Positions 45,201 to 58,753 of a stretch of 64,000 nt of DNA are shown one piece after another. Made by a program: the position numbers and the translations under genes. A model generated the notes under the pieces. It saw nothing but the letters and a program-made list of their open reading frames with translations. It had not been told where the DNA came from and did no database searches. The DNA lies in NCBI GenBank assembly GCA_032191485.1, contig JAVDOI010000004.1, positions 16,519,443 to 16,583,442 on the forward strand, in the 5' to 3' direction. Source of the stretch: Leptoclinus maculatus (Eukaryota; Chordata; Actinopteri; Perciformes; Stichaeidae). Position 1 is the first letter of the stretch. Every line of letters begins with the position of its first letter.

Positions 45201-48200
45201 CACACTGAGGCAGTGGCACAGCGAGCTCTGGACCGCCGGCTCACTGAGGAGATCCACCGCATCAAGACATTCATCCAGGAGCTCAACACGTACGTAGGTC
45301 AGGTGTCAGGCTGCTGGTTCATGATGGATGATATTATTACTGTGTGCTGTTAAGCACTGGAACGTGTTCAAAGAGTGATTCTATTCAAAGAGTAAATAAT
45401 ACATGCAAGAAATTTAAAATAGCACTCATTACAATGTGTGAATACAAGAAATGTGTCCACATTTTTCTGTGCAAGTGTTTATGGGTGTGCATCCTTTTCA
45501 CAGGGAGCTGTCCAGAATGAGAGACCATGATGCTTCTGTTTCCCAGCAGGCGGAGCGCGCTCACCGACAGCTGGCTGGGGAACTCAAGCAGACTCACACC
45601 AACGCAGAGTCAGTCCCTCGTACAGTCGGAATGAATTGAACCACTGCTCATTTAGTCCAAAACACATTTTCACCAAGTTGATGCATTGCAAAATTAACCA
45701 GCGTGATTAATATGAAGCTTAATTATCTGGTCGATATGAGTGATTTAATTCAAGACACTTATAAAGTGATTTATTTGTGCCTTGATCAAAAAATGTCAAG
45801 AAAATACAGTAAAGAGTAACACTGTAGAAGCAATTACCTACACATGTATTAGATACCAGGTACTGCTATCAATGCATCCTTGTTGTATTGTACACAGCAG
45901 CCTTTACTGTATCTTTATATATTACTTCCATATATTACTTTTTAAATGTACAATCTCAAATTAGTGTTTCGAGGGGACAAAAAAACAGATTTTCTTGAAG
46001 AGCAGCAGCAGTGCAGAAGTACAAAATGCGACCAGATGTCTCCTTTCAAATAGTCCATGTGCTCTCCTCAGTGTGGTGCAGGGTTACCACGAACTGTATG
46101 AGCTGCAGAGGGGTCGCCTTGAGGCTCAGCTGCTCCAGATGACCGAGGAGAGAGACTGCTGGAGCCAGTTCACCTTGAGCCTCGCCCTCAAGGTGTGTGA
46201 GCCATGATGTAGTGTTTTTCTTTCACATCATGTGTTAGTTGTTTGTGATTTTGATTATGTGCTGTTATGATGAATAGATGATAGATTAACTGACTTTGCT
46301 AGCGCAATCGGAAGGAATGAGAAATATATAAATAGCTATGGCCCACATTTTTGCTCACTTTGAGTTTTGGGTTGTAAGAATAACATGTCTCTGTGATTGT
46401 CAGGTGATCAGTGTAAAGAAGCTGCAGCTGATCAGTCGGCTCCATATCATTGCGCAGAGCTGGTTCAAGACAGCTGAGCAATGCTGCCTTTACCTCACTT
46501 TGACGGTAACAATGCAGTTCCTATTTCTTAACACTTTCTGTATTGCTCATGGCAAAAACACCAGATGGCTTTCTGGAAATATCCCTGGTGGTTCAAATAC
46601 ACTCTAACTATGATAGTGACCATCCTGCTATAGGACACAGATGACCTGACTATCCTCATGGAGCTTACTGACTACTGGAAAAAGCATCTGATTGCCTTCA
46701 TGTCCCAGCTGAAGAAGACTGAGCATGCTCAGTGTGAACAGATCAGTGCAATCCAGCAAGGCATCGCCAAGTGGCTGGTTTTCTGCACCATGCAGAACAA
46801 GTAAGGATAAGCTAAGATACCCAGGGAGATGATGTAAGGTTTCATGATTATCCATTATTTTAAAGAAAATATGATTTACTGTATTAACCTACTTACTGCC
46901 CAGTATAGTGTCAATGATCAGTAAAGTAATTGAGAGTAATTTAAGGAAGAAGAGATTGTTCTGCCAAACATTCTCTTACTCTCTTTCAAGCTGTCCTCAA
47001 CCAAACTATGAGGAAGCTTCTTTGGAGAAGTTTCATGCTGATTTGAAGGACTGGTCAAATGTAAGACAGTACATTTACTTCCTCTGTCTATGTTTTTCTC
47101 GTTGTGGTCATTGACGTTATCTATCAGTCTATGTACACTTGCCTTGATGTTGTCCTCGACCAGGAAAAGCTATTTTTAAAGCATGCGTATATATTTTTCC
47201 CTCGTAAAGTAGTTGCCATTTTGCCATCCTTCTTTTAGATTGTATTCTAATTATCAAGTGGATATGTTGAAATTTGGGTCATACAGTATGTCTAGTCACC
47301 AGCGAAGTTTCCTTTTGTTATCCTAAGGTCCTCCTCTGTGTTCTGTTTCTCTGCAGACATTGGCCCTCCAGTGTGACAGCTATCAAGGTAAGAAGCTGCT
47401 TAGCAGCCAGCAGACACTCATCGAGCTTGGCCGTGTCCAGGAAAGAAGGCGGAATATGAGCCTTGAGCTGTTCAGAAGACACGCTTCTCCCAATGGTGAA
47501 CCCCGTGAAGGCCAACGGGCCCTAAGTGAGCTGGACAAGGTCCTATCTGAGCTCCTGAAACAGCTGGACACCCAAGTCAGTGGAGAGAGTGGTGAGGGCT
47601 GATAGAGACACAATGTATATCTTCGTATATCTGTCTCATATATCGCTCTTGTTTTTCTTGGTGTTTTAGTGGGCCTCATTGTGGGATACTGTCCTTAAGA
47701 TATGGACTTAAGTGTTGAAACTGATTCCAGCCATGCTGTTTCAGGGATACACGGACAGACCGTGTCACTGCTCAGGTTGATGGAGTCCCAGGCTTCCAAG
47801 CTTGGTGCAGTGATTGGTCGACCAGACATGATGTCTGTTTCTGACTGGCTGAATCTGGAGACGGCACTGCAAAATTGGAAGAGTTTGGCTGAAGAAGCCT
47901 TTAATAACGTCTCCAGCAATCAGACAGAGAACGAAGAGGACAAAAATAAGCCTGACATATTGTAAGTTTGGTTCAAACAATGGATTTAATGAAAAGGCAG
48001 ATGACTCATTTATCAACATTTTGAAAATAAGTTTGTCAATTTGCTCCAAAAAGGAGACTTTTGAAAGTTCTTCAGCACAAAAAAAGTGGTATTCTTTATG
48101 TGTTTATGAATCACTTGTGAGGAAATGTGTAGTTCCTTGGACAAGCCAAGTCTCTTTTTTTTAAACACATTTTATTCATTGCTGGTGAAAATAAATAGTT

Positions 48201-51200
48201 TTGAAAGACAATTTCAATGAGCACATCGAAAAAAAAGATACATCTTGATACTGCAATTGAAATACTTATTTACCTGTTGCGTGTGTTTGTTTGTTCAAAC
48301 AGTACAGAGACAGAAAAGTTGTTAGACAAAGTGCAGGAGTTCATAACCAGCCTGTCCAACTTCACTGATGGTGAGAACAAGAGACTCAGTGAGGAGGTCA
48401 GTAACAACCAGGTTTAGTCAACACACAAAAACTACAATGTCACTTACATTTCCATCAAGTGTTTTGCAACAAACATATCAGCTCCATGAATGTGAAGCTC
48501 AGATGTTACACAGACGATACATCTGAATGACCAAAACCCCTCCTAACATGTCACAGCAACTCATATAGGTGACGAACACAGTTCTGATGTGTTTGTTTGC
48601 TGAGTTTTAGTGTTTCCTCTCCTGTCAGGTCAGTTCTATTCACATGGGACAGACCCGTTGGATGTTGGACCTGTTGCTCCTCGTGGTACCTGAGTATAGT
48701 GAAGACCACTATCAAGAACAGGAACACCACTACATTACAAACATCTCACCACAGACACTGGATAAGGATGCCAAGATGCTGACTGAGAAACTGAACTTTA
48801 TTTCCATATACATCAGCAGGTACCTGAAGTTTTTACCATTTTGTTTTTGCATTTTATTGTCATGCAGATGCAGATTTGTCCACAGTAAAATAAGTAAACT
48901 TTTTTGTCTAGCACAAGTACTGAACTGAATCAGAGGGCAGTGGTAACCTTTTCACACTCTACATTTTAACTAACAACACACAGAAATGAAATGACGGCTA
49001 AGTATGTTGAGTTATACTCTAAGATTGAAAGGATCAGTAGAGGGGGAGTTTCCCTTACTAATCAGGAAATGTTTGTTTTTGACTCCAGCTCTTGCCAACT
49101 GATTCTGGAGGCGCAGATTCTGCAGGAGCAACATGAAGTCGAGAGTGAAGATAAGATGAATGAGTGCAGAAAGCTGCAGGTAAAGTTATGATACAGAATG
49201 AAATAGATGGCAAAGACTTGATAGTAACATCAGGGCTGCGTGTTTATACATTTCGCAAGTAATCATTGCTTAAGGCACAATAGAAAAATCATGATACGCA
49301 CCACCCTACATTCCATTTTGAGACCGAACGGCTTGTTGTTTTTTACTTTGTGTTCAAACATTAAAAGATTCCAGGAGAGGGAGCCATAGTGGTTTTACAG
49401 ACTAGGGGAAGATGCGCTAAACAAACCTACATGTGTACTGTACATGCTGTTGTCGTGTCCATCCTCAGAAGGAGTGCACTGATTGGGTGGAGAGCAGTAT
49501 AATCCTGCTCTCAGGAGTGACAGGTGGTCCTGTAGAGCTGTCTGTCCGACAGGCTGACCCCGCCTCCAGCGTCGATGTCCCGGTCTCTCCAGCAGACAGC
49601 ATGGAGACTCTGGTGAGGAGTCAATTCAAATACAACCCACACGGATAGACCTAATTTGGATTCTGACTTTAAAACATATTTGCTGAAGATGAGCATGGCT
49701 GTGGTTTATTATTATATTTCAACTTAGTTATCTCTTTGTTATTGGAGAAATTACTTTAAAGCCTGGTGTCAGTTGACTGACAGTGATACTGATACTACAG
49801 TAATGTAGCACAGACTTCAGAGGAAAGATTGCCATTGATCAAGTATCAGGTTTTACTGTAGTCAGGATCTGATGCTGGTATCAGTTACCCAAATACACTG
49901 TGATCACTTCATCACAAAGGTTTGAGATCTGGAAATTGCAAGAGGAACAAAATGGTTTTGTGGTTTTGTGTGTGTTTATAGGTGAACGAAGAGGTTTCAG
50001 CAGAGCCTAAAGCAGCCAGTGAGGTCAAAGATGAGACTGAGGCAGAACCGTTAGAGGTGAGTCAGTTTAACAGCTGTGGACTACGAGTGAAAAGCTCAAT
50101 GACACCCTGTAACCATTTAGACTATATATATTTATATATAAGTGTGGCCTAGACAGTATAAATAACTATTATGTAGGTTGATTAATGACATTAACTTGGA
50201 CTTTTATTTTACTTGGTTTCCATTTTTTGTATAATATGCATCCTTTTTTTTTCAAAATGATAATATGCTCTAGATAAGATATTCAACATCTGTTACCAAT
50301 TCAATAATAATCATGATGCTAATGATGAGGGCAGTAATTGTACTCTTGTTTCTCCACAGGGCACTGCTGAAGGATATGATACACAACAAGAGGTTTATCA
50401 GGTATTAATATAGTTTCCATCAAGTGTACTTGCCCATTAGTACATTTTTTCAACAGTAAAATTACACATTCATGGTTCATTGTTTGTAGAATTGTGTTCA
50501 AGATAGAGCAGTTTTAAGGAATTCAACGAAAAGTATTTTACAAATGGGTCTTTTTAAAGGAACACAATTTGGTTCACATATTCTTGGTACATTATGAACA
50601 AGACTTACTTGGTAAAAATACCAGTGTTGCTGTTGTTGTCCTGCAGGGGGAGCTAGCGGTTTTTGAGACCCCAGTGGTGAAGCTGATAAGCTATGATGGA
50701 AACATTACACAAAGAAAGCTGGAAGAGAGCAGTGTCCACCTAAATGGGGTCAGAAAATGAAATCACACACTTGTTCCAGTGTTAGTGGCATGCCTTTCAC
50801 CGTCTATAGAGCTGAACAAACTGTCCGTCCCTCTGACCATCTGTCTGTCTGTCTCTGTCTGTCAGACTGAGGAGCTGGTTGTGTCTCCAGCAACAGATGA
50901 AGCCCAGAAAGCTTTTAGTGATCTGACCACAGTAGGTTTACTGCAGCAGGAACTGTAGTAAGTTAACTCTCTTCACGTTAAGTAGAACATTTTTGTAATA
51001 CTGTTACATGATATCAATCGCGTCACCTTTTAAAGGGGAAATCTATGTTTTTTTCCTCTTATATCCCAAGCTGTCAATGTTTTTTTCATGACTGCAGTCA
51101 ATAGATTGTTTGTGCATGCACTGTTTTAAACACTTGTTGGCTATAAGCTCAACGTGCCACACAGGAATTGATGTTTCTTTTGTTGTTTAAAATAACAACT

Positions 51201-51737
51201 GGGGGGCTAGCATGAGCAGCATTTACCACCATGGCTGAACATCCATGCTTTTGTATTGAAATAAGTTTGGTAAATGTCCACATATTAGCTGACTTTGTGT
51301 TTGTTCAGAGATGGAGGGTGGACCTGTGGCTGTGCAAAAAGGCATCCAGGTTAGATTTCTCTCCATGTATGTGTCAGTGATTCAGAGCTGCGTGTCCAGG
51401 GTGCCGAGCAGCGAGCCTTCAAGGCCGAGGAAGCCCTGCAAGCAGCGTTGGAGAAGATTCAGGACCTGGAGAGACAACTGCAGGGTCGGCCCAGTCTGGA
51501 GTCCAAAAGTAATGAAGGTACCGCCTAAACAAAAGACTCTATAATCTTGTAACTGAGACAGAGAAACAATAATACAGTATTCAAACATAAAGGTAGTACA
51601 GTACATTTGTTTTTGTTGCAGAGAGAAAGAAAACACCACCACCCTCCCCACTACCAGTAACAACTCCAGCTCCTCCAAAGAAAACCGCAGCTGAAGCCAA
51701 ACCAACAAGCAGCACCAAAAAGACCAAGAAACGGTGA
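42228..51737 (+). CDS. axdnd1: axdnd1: axonemal dynein light chain domain-containing protein 1, complete
   Basis: Twenty-seven phase-consistent exons: 42228-42297, 42661-42818, 42891-42994, 43411-43504, 43977-44062, 44140-44196, 44376-44484, 44792-44913, 45149-45289, 45504-45608, 46072-46192, 46404-46505, 46634-46800, 46991-47060, 47357-47591, 47745-47961, 48303-48396, 48629-48819, 48984-49179, 49469-49612, 49982-50056, 50360-50401, 50647-50748, 50866-50931, 51311-51349, 51400-51517, 51622-51737. Joined length is about 1046 aa (human 1012). Diagnostic matches to human AXDND1: YEFLLQQPTSLTGAGRDISF, PEEYHIVKNKGLRSLEF, PSGRLEVIQLM, EQNIYNIVFHELIRQVSV. Residues about 190-390 form the Ax_dynein_light-type coiled-coil region. 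The rest is helical, and the last exon is Lys/Pro-rich, ending TKKTKKR. The protein is linked to sperm flagella and spermatogenesis. The small exons 49982-51349 and the tail are least certain. Confidence 0.92.
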
Positions 51738-52182
51738 TGTGACGTGATCAGGAGGTGTCACAGCTTTATATCTATGTGTGGAGCTCTCCATTCAATGTTG
51801 GGTGAACTATTTTTGAAATCAATTTTAGAGTTAATGCATTTTCTGTGTTGTAACAAGGCTCATCGCCTGCAGTCCATCGCAGTCACATTCATAAAACCAG
51901 TAAAGGAAAACTATCTAAGGCATTATCACTTCTGCTGCATATTACCAACAAATGTACTGTTTCAAAAGTTTACAAATGAGTATAACACATAGGAAGTACA
52001 AAACAATACAGAAAGATATTGCCACTATCAGGAGGTTGTCCAATATTCATACTGCTAGTCTGATGTATGAGAATGAATATAGCGATGTTATCATTTATAT
52101 AATGGCTTGATGTGGTTTTGTTTGACCTTGTGATATGTCTGACTCCACGTAAAGGCAAATTAGTTTTTGTTTCCTTCCAAAA

Positions 52183-52188
52183 AATAAA
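52183..52188 (+). terminator. candidate axdnd1 poly(A) signal
   Basis: AATAAA on the + strand about 450 nt after the axdnd1 stop and only 84 nt before the nphs2 stop codon on the other strand. Confidence 0.5.
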
Positions 52189-52271
52189 GTTCCTGCAGAC
52201 ATTACATGGAAATTGTAATTTGTGAATGAAATATAACATTTCAATAATAATGAACTTTCACGTCACAACAG

Positions 52272-55200
52272 TCACATCATTGGTGAGTCTGTATCTGGTT
52301 CCCCCTCTGTCGTCCCACCCTCTCCTTCCACAGCAGGGGGAGGAGGGGGTGGTAGAGATGCGAAGTCAGGGGTCACGCTCAGGAGATCCTGGGGGAGCGG
52401 AAGGACCAGGGCAGGATGGAGGAGACGGAAAGAAGCCCTGAACCCCTCCCAGGCATCTCTCTCCCCCTCTGCTGCTTTTACCTGGGGGGAGAGAAAGACT
52501 GCTGTTGGAAACATGTTTTCTGTACAGAAATATTACTGAGGATGCAGAAATGATCTCACTGGCAGAGGTAAACTTCAGTTCACAGGATAAACCAAGGCTG
52601 TGCTCTGGGCTGGAAAAACAGCAAAATGGTTTGAAATGGAATTAGAAACTAGTCCATTGAGCAGAGTGTTGGAAGGCATCGGAACAGAGATCAGCCACTA
52701 GCAATCTTTGGTGTCAGCTACTGTCTTATATACTACCACAAGGATCTGCCAAAGTTAAACATATTGTAATCGTAAACATAAAAGTCTTTCTGTGTATTTC
52801 TACCTATCTTCCAAAGGTTTTTCAAATAATACTGATAATAATAAAGTTCCTGAGTCAAATGCCAATATTTGACCAAAAAAGATGAAAATCGATGAACATA
52901 AACACATAATATTCAAAAGCAGGCATTAACATGTAAAACAGTGTTTTATAATACGCTGGCATAGTATAGTAACTCACTCTGACCTGGTGTTGTCTTTTGG
53001 CTGCAGCCTCGGCAGCCAGACTCTGCTGTAACTCCACAGGAAAACTGAGCTCGTCTCTGACAGGAAATCAAACACAAGCCTGGTCAGCAGGAAGATCACA
53101 GTACACCACAAATCTCTACATTCCTCTTTATGGTTTACCTGGAAAAATCAAAGATTTCAGAGGAAAAATACTTTGCACACAGAAAGTGATGCATTTTTTA
53201 TGAACCCTTTGTAATGTACAAAACAGACGCTTCTTGTTTTGGCTCTTGATTATCTTTAGCCATTTAAAGCATCAGCTGTTAGTATCAGGTGTTGCTGCCA
53301 CTCCCTGCAAGAGCTACAATCATAAATGTTCAACCAGGACATTAGTAGTAGGAGGGACATGAAGACCAGACTCTACATCCACAGTAACGTGAGGTAGACC
53401 AGGATGCGATGCTACCACAGGATGTAATGTGTTTAAGTCTTGGCTTCCAATGAAACTCACCAAGATAAATGCTGCCGAGGAAAGTTAATTACAATAAATC
53501 ATCTTTCTTTATCTTCAGTCTTACATGTCTGCTCTCTCCACCTTGATGCCCCAGCGGCAAGCAACAGAGTCAACGGCTGCTTGTATCTGCTGTCCGATCT
53601 TCCTCCTGTTCAGCAGGATGTGGCTGAATGTGTGTTGGGCGAGTATGTCTCTGACCACTGCCTGGACCAGAGTCTGCAGCACTGTGGTCAGACTGGACAG
53701 AGCTGCGCTGCACAAAGCCACATTCTCTATCTGGTAATAACACACTGCACTCAGCTCCGGCCTCACCAAGTCCTTTGTCACCACCTGGGTACAGACGTAT
53801 GAGAAGTCAGCAGTCTAATGAAATGAAATCCTCATCACTGTCGAGCTAATTGCTTCAGCGGGGAGCACTTCATTTACTCATGGAATCCTGCTTTATTGTA
53901 AACTTCTGTGAAGATACTTCAGTGAAAGTAGCAAATGACATTTACTAGTAAGTGACAAATAAGTCTGATTTCTTTATGGACTATGAAAGATTTTAGGGAA
54001 AGCAAAGTGCGTATAGTAATCATTTTTACATATGGAGCTGAGTGGGATGTTGTTGTTCTGTACCGTGTGAGGAGGAACCTTCAGCATTGTCAGTCGAATG
54101 TCAACCTTGTGACACACATCAAGGAGTGGAAGGTAGAAAAGAAGGCCTGGAGAGAGGAGGGAGAAAGGTTGATGATGACGATGACTAAAAGAATGTAACT
54201 AATTGAGGGTCGTCCAAACTTAACACGATTTAGCTATATGATCACAAGCCAACCCTAACCCACCAGTAATTAAAATCACTGACACATCCTCAGAAATGAC
54301 AAGTCAACTGTGTTGCATAAAAGAAAGTACAGTAATTGGTGACAACCTGGTCCTCGTGGTCTTCCACGCAGTAGGTGACCCAGTCTGAAGATCACTGCTC
54401 TCTCATACTCCCTCACTATCTGTAAAATTCGAAATGACAGACATCAGTCAGTCCATGTGAATGGAAGACAGTGGAAGTCAAGTTGACAAGTAGGCCAGTG
54501 TTTTATACAATACTTTTGTACAGTAACAATGGAGTCAGAAAGTATTAGAACATTGACACCGTTTTGTTATGTTGGCTGTGACTCTAGTACATTGCATTGG
54601 ATTTAAAACAATGGCTAAAAGGTGAAAATGCTGACTCTCTAAAATAGCCCATTGGCATGCTAAAAATTCCCCAATATTCACTAATTTCTCCAAATACTTT
54701 ACTTAGGTTGAAAAGCTGTAAACAGCATTTTCACCATAAAGAGCTGTCTCAAAATAAACATGAATGATGTTATTCTTCAGCCTTTAACTTCTCCATCACA
54801 AACTCCATGTGCCTGGTTTGTTTTGCATGATTCCTGTTGAAGAAATCCCATTCGTTTTTAAAGTAGATTATTATCCATGTGTTTGGTTTCTGTTCGGTCT
54901 GTGTTGTAGTTCGTACTTTGACACAGAACCAGATGGAAAGAGGGAGGATGAGGAGAACCAGAGCCAAGACGAAGACCATCAGCAGCCACTCAAACACTCC
55001 CAGGTTCTTGCGCTTCAGACCTGCAGAGATCAACATCCACACTTTGTTTGAAGAAACCCAACCAAGAAACTCAGACTAAATATAATTTGATTCATTTTGC
55101 ATATTGCATTCTTGAATTCACAATACTTTTTATCTGATTATCCGTAATTTATCTTCCAGAACGCTTCAAGAAATTTAACAAAGACATTTTCCCATCACAA

Positions 55201-55659
55201 GATTACATATTTATTCTTCCTAAGAACACCGAACTGGGAACAACTAAACAACTGTTGAGCTTTTCACAACTGCTCATAAAATGTGCCAGGCTTTCCTTCA
55301 GGCTTTGACTTACCTTCCTCCGGCTCTGCTGCTTCCAGGAGGCCCAGGTTCTCCTCCTTGACCTCCTTGTCTCTCACGCTGTCTATGTCCACCACAGTGG
55401 TTCTCACCTTCACTTCTGTCTCCTGCTCCACCTTCACCTCACTTGTCTCTAGCTTCTCCCTCTGCAGCCTCTCTTTCCTCACTGATGTTGCCCCGGGGAC
55501 CCGGCCTGCCTTCAATGGCCTTTGCCTGTGACTTCTGGGAGGCACAGAGGCTCCGCTCTCCCTCTCCCTCTTGGGCGTCATTCTGGATCTCGACGGGAGA
55601 CCGGGGTGGACATCGGAGGACTTGTCCATACTGGCCGGAGGCTCTGCAGTGAAGAGCAT
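52272..55659 (-). CDS. nphs2: nphs2: podocin, slit-diaphragm stomatin/PHB-family membrane protein, complete but with an unusual C-terminus
   Basis: Seven exons: 55659-55314, 55020-54917, 54419-54347, 54146-54064, 53784-53525, 53056-52984, 52481-52272. All phases agree; about 382 aa (human 383). The N-terminal region is basic then acidic (TTVVDIDSVRD, LLEAAEPEEG). The hydrophobic hairpin (LALVLLILPLSIWFCVK, about residues 130-150) inserts in the inner membrane leaflet. The PHB domain follows (IVREYERAVIFRLGHLLRGR, CHKVDIRLTMLKVPPHT, VTKDLVRPELSAVCYYQIEN, DSVACRWGIKVERADI). Podocin scaffolds nephrin at the kidney slit diaphragm. The last exon lacks the conserved SESLRMAAEIL...LRYLHTL stretch seen in human, resuming at LVLPLPQDLLS. 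The start could alternatively be the downstream Met of MDKSSDV. It converges on axdnd1 and diverges from tdrd5. Confidence 0.92.
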
Positions 55660-58600
55660 AGGAGTGATGGCTGTTGGGATGTTTCTGCTCGATGGGTTAG
55701 TGGATGGTTTTCTTTTTGGGTGAAAGCAGAGAGAATTTAGAAATATAGGGACTTTTACTGCTGTGAGTTGCTTCCTCTGGCTGGAGGTCTGTAGCTGGAG
55801 TCAGTGGTGCTGCTGTCTACTGTGGTAATCACACAGACTACATGGATGGTAAATTAGGCTGACTGTCTAGGGAGTAGGACAGCAGTGGGAGTGACACCCA
55901 CCACCTTCTCTGTTTTTCAAATAATTTCAGGTTAGTCAACTTTTGTGAGCATGATATTCAATAGGCTTTATGTTGTCAAAGCAGCAAACCAAACATTAAG
56001 TAAGGATAATAATGTGGGGAGAAGCGTGAAGATACAGTAATAATGATACGTTCTCATGTACAGGTCATTTCCTCATCTGCAAGCAAATCTCTTTCTGCCT
56101 GATTCAGACAGGCCTTACCAGACATAAACTCCAAACATCCAGGGATTGCTGGATGAGTTTATTTCAGCATTATTCAGTTTAATTTATTAGCATTATTCTT
56201 TGCTCATGTTCATCAAAAAGCTCTAACAAGGGTAAAAAACAACAACAACAGTATCAAGTTTTTGGTTCTTTTAACTCAATCAGATGTTTTCTTTAGTTGT
56301 TACAGCCCTTGTTTCTGTCACAGAAATATCATCAATAACAACAATAGTCCTATGTATCCTCATATTTCCCAGCATATATACTATACATGCTGTACTGGTA
56401 TACATGGCCCACTAAAATATCTGACATCATTGCTTTGGAAAGTTAGTGGAGGTGCTTGGCAAAGGGTGTCCTGAAGAGAAAAAAATACTTTTATGCCATT
56501 GAATCATGCATAGAACATGCTACTTGAGTGAATGTCGTATAAAATATAAAACAGGCACACTAATTGCATAAAACACTTCTCAATATTTGTGTCACTGGGT
56601 GCATTTCTTGGGATTATGCTTATTCCCTTGTAAATCCAAAGCCATTCAAAGGTAATTGCTGGGAAAAATTGTGTCAGCGGAGCTGAGGGAGTCACAGTGT
56701 CTTCATTTGGAATGTGCAGACTCAGGCCTCTCCTTTCCCAAGAGCTGATGGAGGTTTTTCCTCTGTTTTTACAGGGCAAGACACACAGTCTCCTCCCTAA
56801 TAGATCCTTAATTAAACTAAAAAAGTGTGCATTGTCAAATCATAGCTCGTCATTTTAATTTTTCTCCAACGAGATCAGGCGAGTACTTTTTATTATCAAA
56901 AATACAAGTTTAAACACTCAAAGGACAAATCTTTTCAATGCTATTTACACAATATTCACATGGAAAATAATAACCATGTACAAAATAAATAATACTTCCC
57001 AAAAACAAACACCGCCCAGAAACCAAATAAGACACCAAAATAACTCAGAAGACCTAAGCCCCGTCAGACAAAAATGAATTCCAGGAAAAAATAAAAATAA
57101 AAAAACAAATAATTCCTGCAAATACAGCACAAAAACAGAAGTGATAAACTAAAAATGAAAAGCTGGACAATTGTCGTCATTTATGTGGAGTTATGATGAA
57201 TCATGGAGGGGGTATGGACGTAAGCGACAATATAATGAACGAAATATAATGAACGAAAAGAGCCATCACCATCATAACCAGCTTTGAGAATGTGTGTACA
57301 TAGGGACATGATAGTGCTGGCCAAGGACTCGGAGCTCTTATTACAGTGATACAGTTTTCCTATGAATGATAAAGAGGTACTTGAGTGAAGGCTTGAGGTA
57401 CGTTTTCAGTGTTCTGCTACTTTATACTTCATTTCAGAGGGCAATGTTGTACTTTTCACTCCACATTTGTGATTGGTATTGTGACTATTAACTTATTTTG
57501 CAGATTCAGATTTTAATAATATAATAATAATAGGATATTGGATACTGGGTCGGCCCTGGTCAGTACCTGAGGAGAACCAGGTGCTGTACGCTTTTTCACT
57601 TCTCTTTCCAAACACTAGGGGGCGCCGCTGCTTCTTCAGTGGAAACAGAGCAGTAACTGTATGTTTTTTTAATTTATCCATTTGTAAAAGCCATATCAAT
57701 GCTACAAAATCTTGACATGATATTCTTAACCTCATCATCCAGCTCCAATACCTAGTTGTATATATAAATAAGCCACTGTGCACGAGTTCTCTGGTTGTCT
57801 TCTTCGTTAGTCATCATTGCTGCTGCGATACACGATCTGTGCTCGCGCAGTGATGCCATGGTGACTGCAAGAGTTTTCGTGGCGATCTGTTTTAAACTAG
57901 CTAAGCAATAACGGCTCTGTGTTTTTATTTATTTTTGAACAGGTTTTGGTGCAGATAAGTCACTTGTTGACAACAAGTCCCACGGTCCCTTGTTTTTGCT
58001 GTTTTAACGTCACACTTAACGTTACCGTCTATCAACGTGTGTGGTGGTCGGTTAGCAACAGGTGTGCAGAGAGTGGAGGTTAAGGACACGAACAGGTTAA
58101 CGATTTTATGGTAAGGTGTGCACAATATTTTTGGAACAATTTGAACGGGACAGGCCTGTTGTGGTCGGTGTCGGCATTTAAAGGCAATACTAACTCACTA
58201 ATTTAAAATGCAACAGCGTCATCCAGCAAACCGGATTTCATGTTCAAGTTGGATACTAACGTGTTGTCATTTCAACAATTGTGCATTCGGTGGTGGTGTG
58301 TCTGCATAGCAAAAGGTAACACGTGTTCATGGTGTAGGTGTGTTAACATTACCTCAAGAAGGTTTGTTGGACCTGTCATGACAGTTACAAGTAACGTTAG
58401 CATGCTGCTACTGTGCAGGTGTAAGGCAGTGGTGTAGGGTAACGAATAGTTTTAGTTTAACGCCATGACATCCACTGCCAACATTTCCTGACAGTCTTAT
58501 TTTCCTTATTTTTCTAAATGAATCTCAGTGCAAAATTTGAACATATCATTTTATATTAATAAAAAGGTAACGCAAGATATTTTTGGCAGCAAAACCCAAT

Positions 58601-58753
58601 CAAAGCAATTAATACTCTAGCATTTGTAACTTTATTCCAGCATTGAGGACTGTGCATTTCTCTCCAGGTGGTCTTCCAACCACCTGCTTGGGTTCAGGTT
58701 GTGCAGTGATGTTCGTGTTTTGTTCCATCATGTCGTCTTGCTGTCTTCCCCAG
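55660..58753. promoter_or_regulatory. 5' region between nphs2 (-) and tdrd5 (+)
   Basis: 3.1 kb between divergent start codons. No coding exon seen. The part around 57780-58080 is less AT-rich. The tdrd5 start codon directly follows an acceptor-like CTTCCCCAG, so at least one noncoding tdrd5 exon probably lies in this interval. An ATA/CAA-rich stretch at about 56220-56400 looks like simple-sequence decay. Confidence 0.4.
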
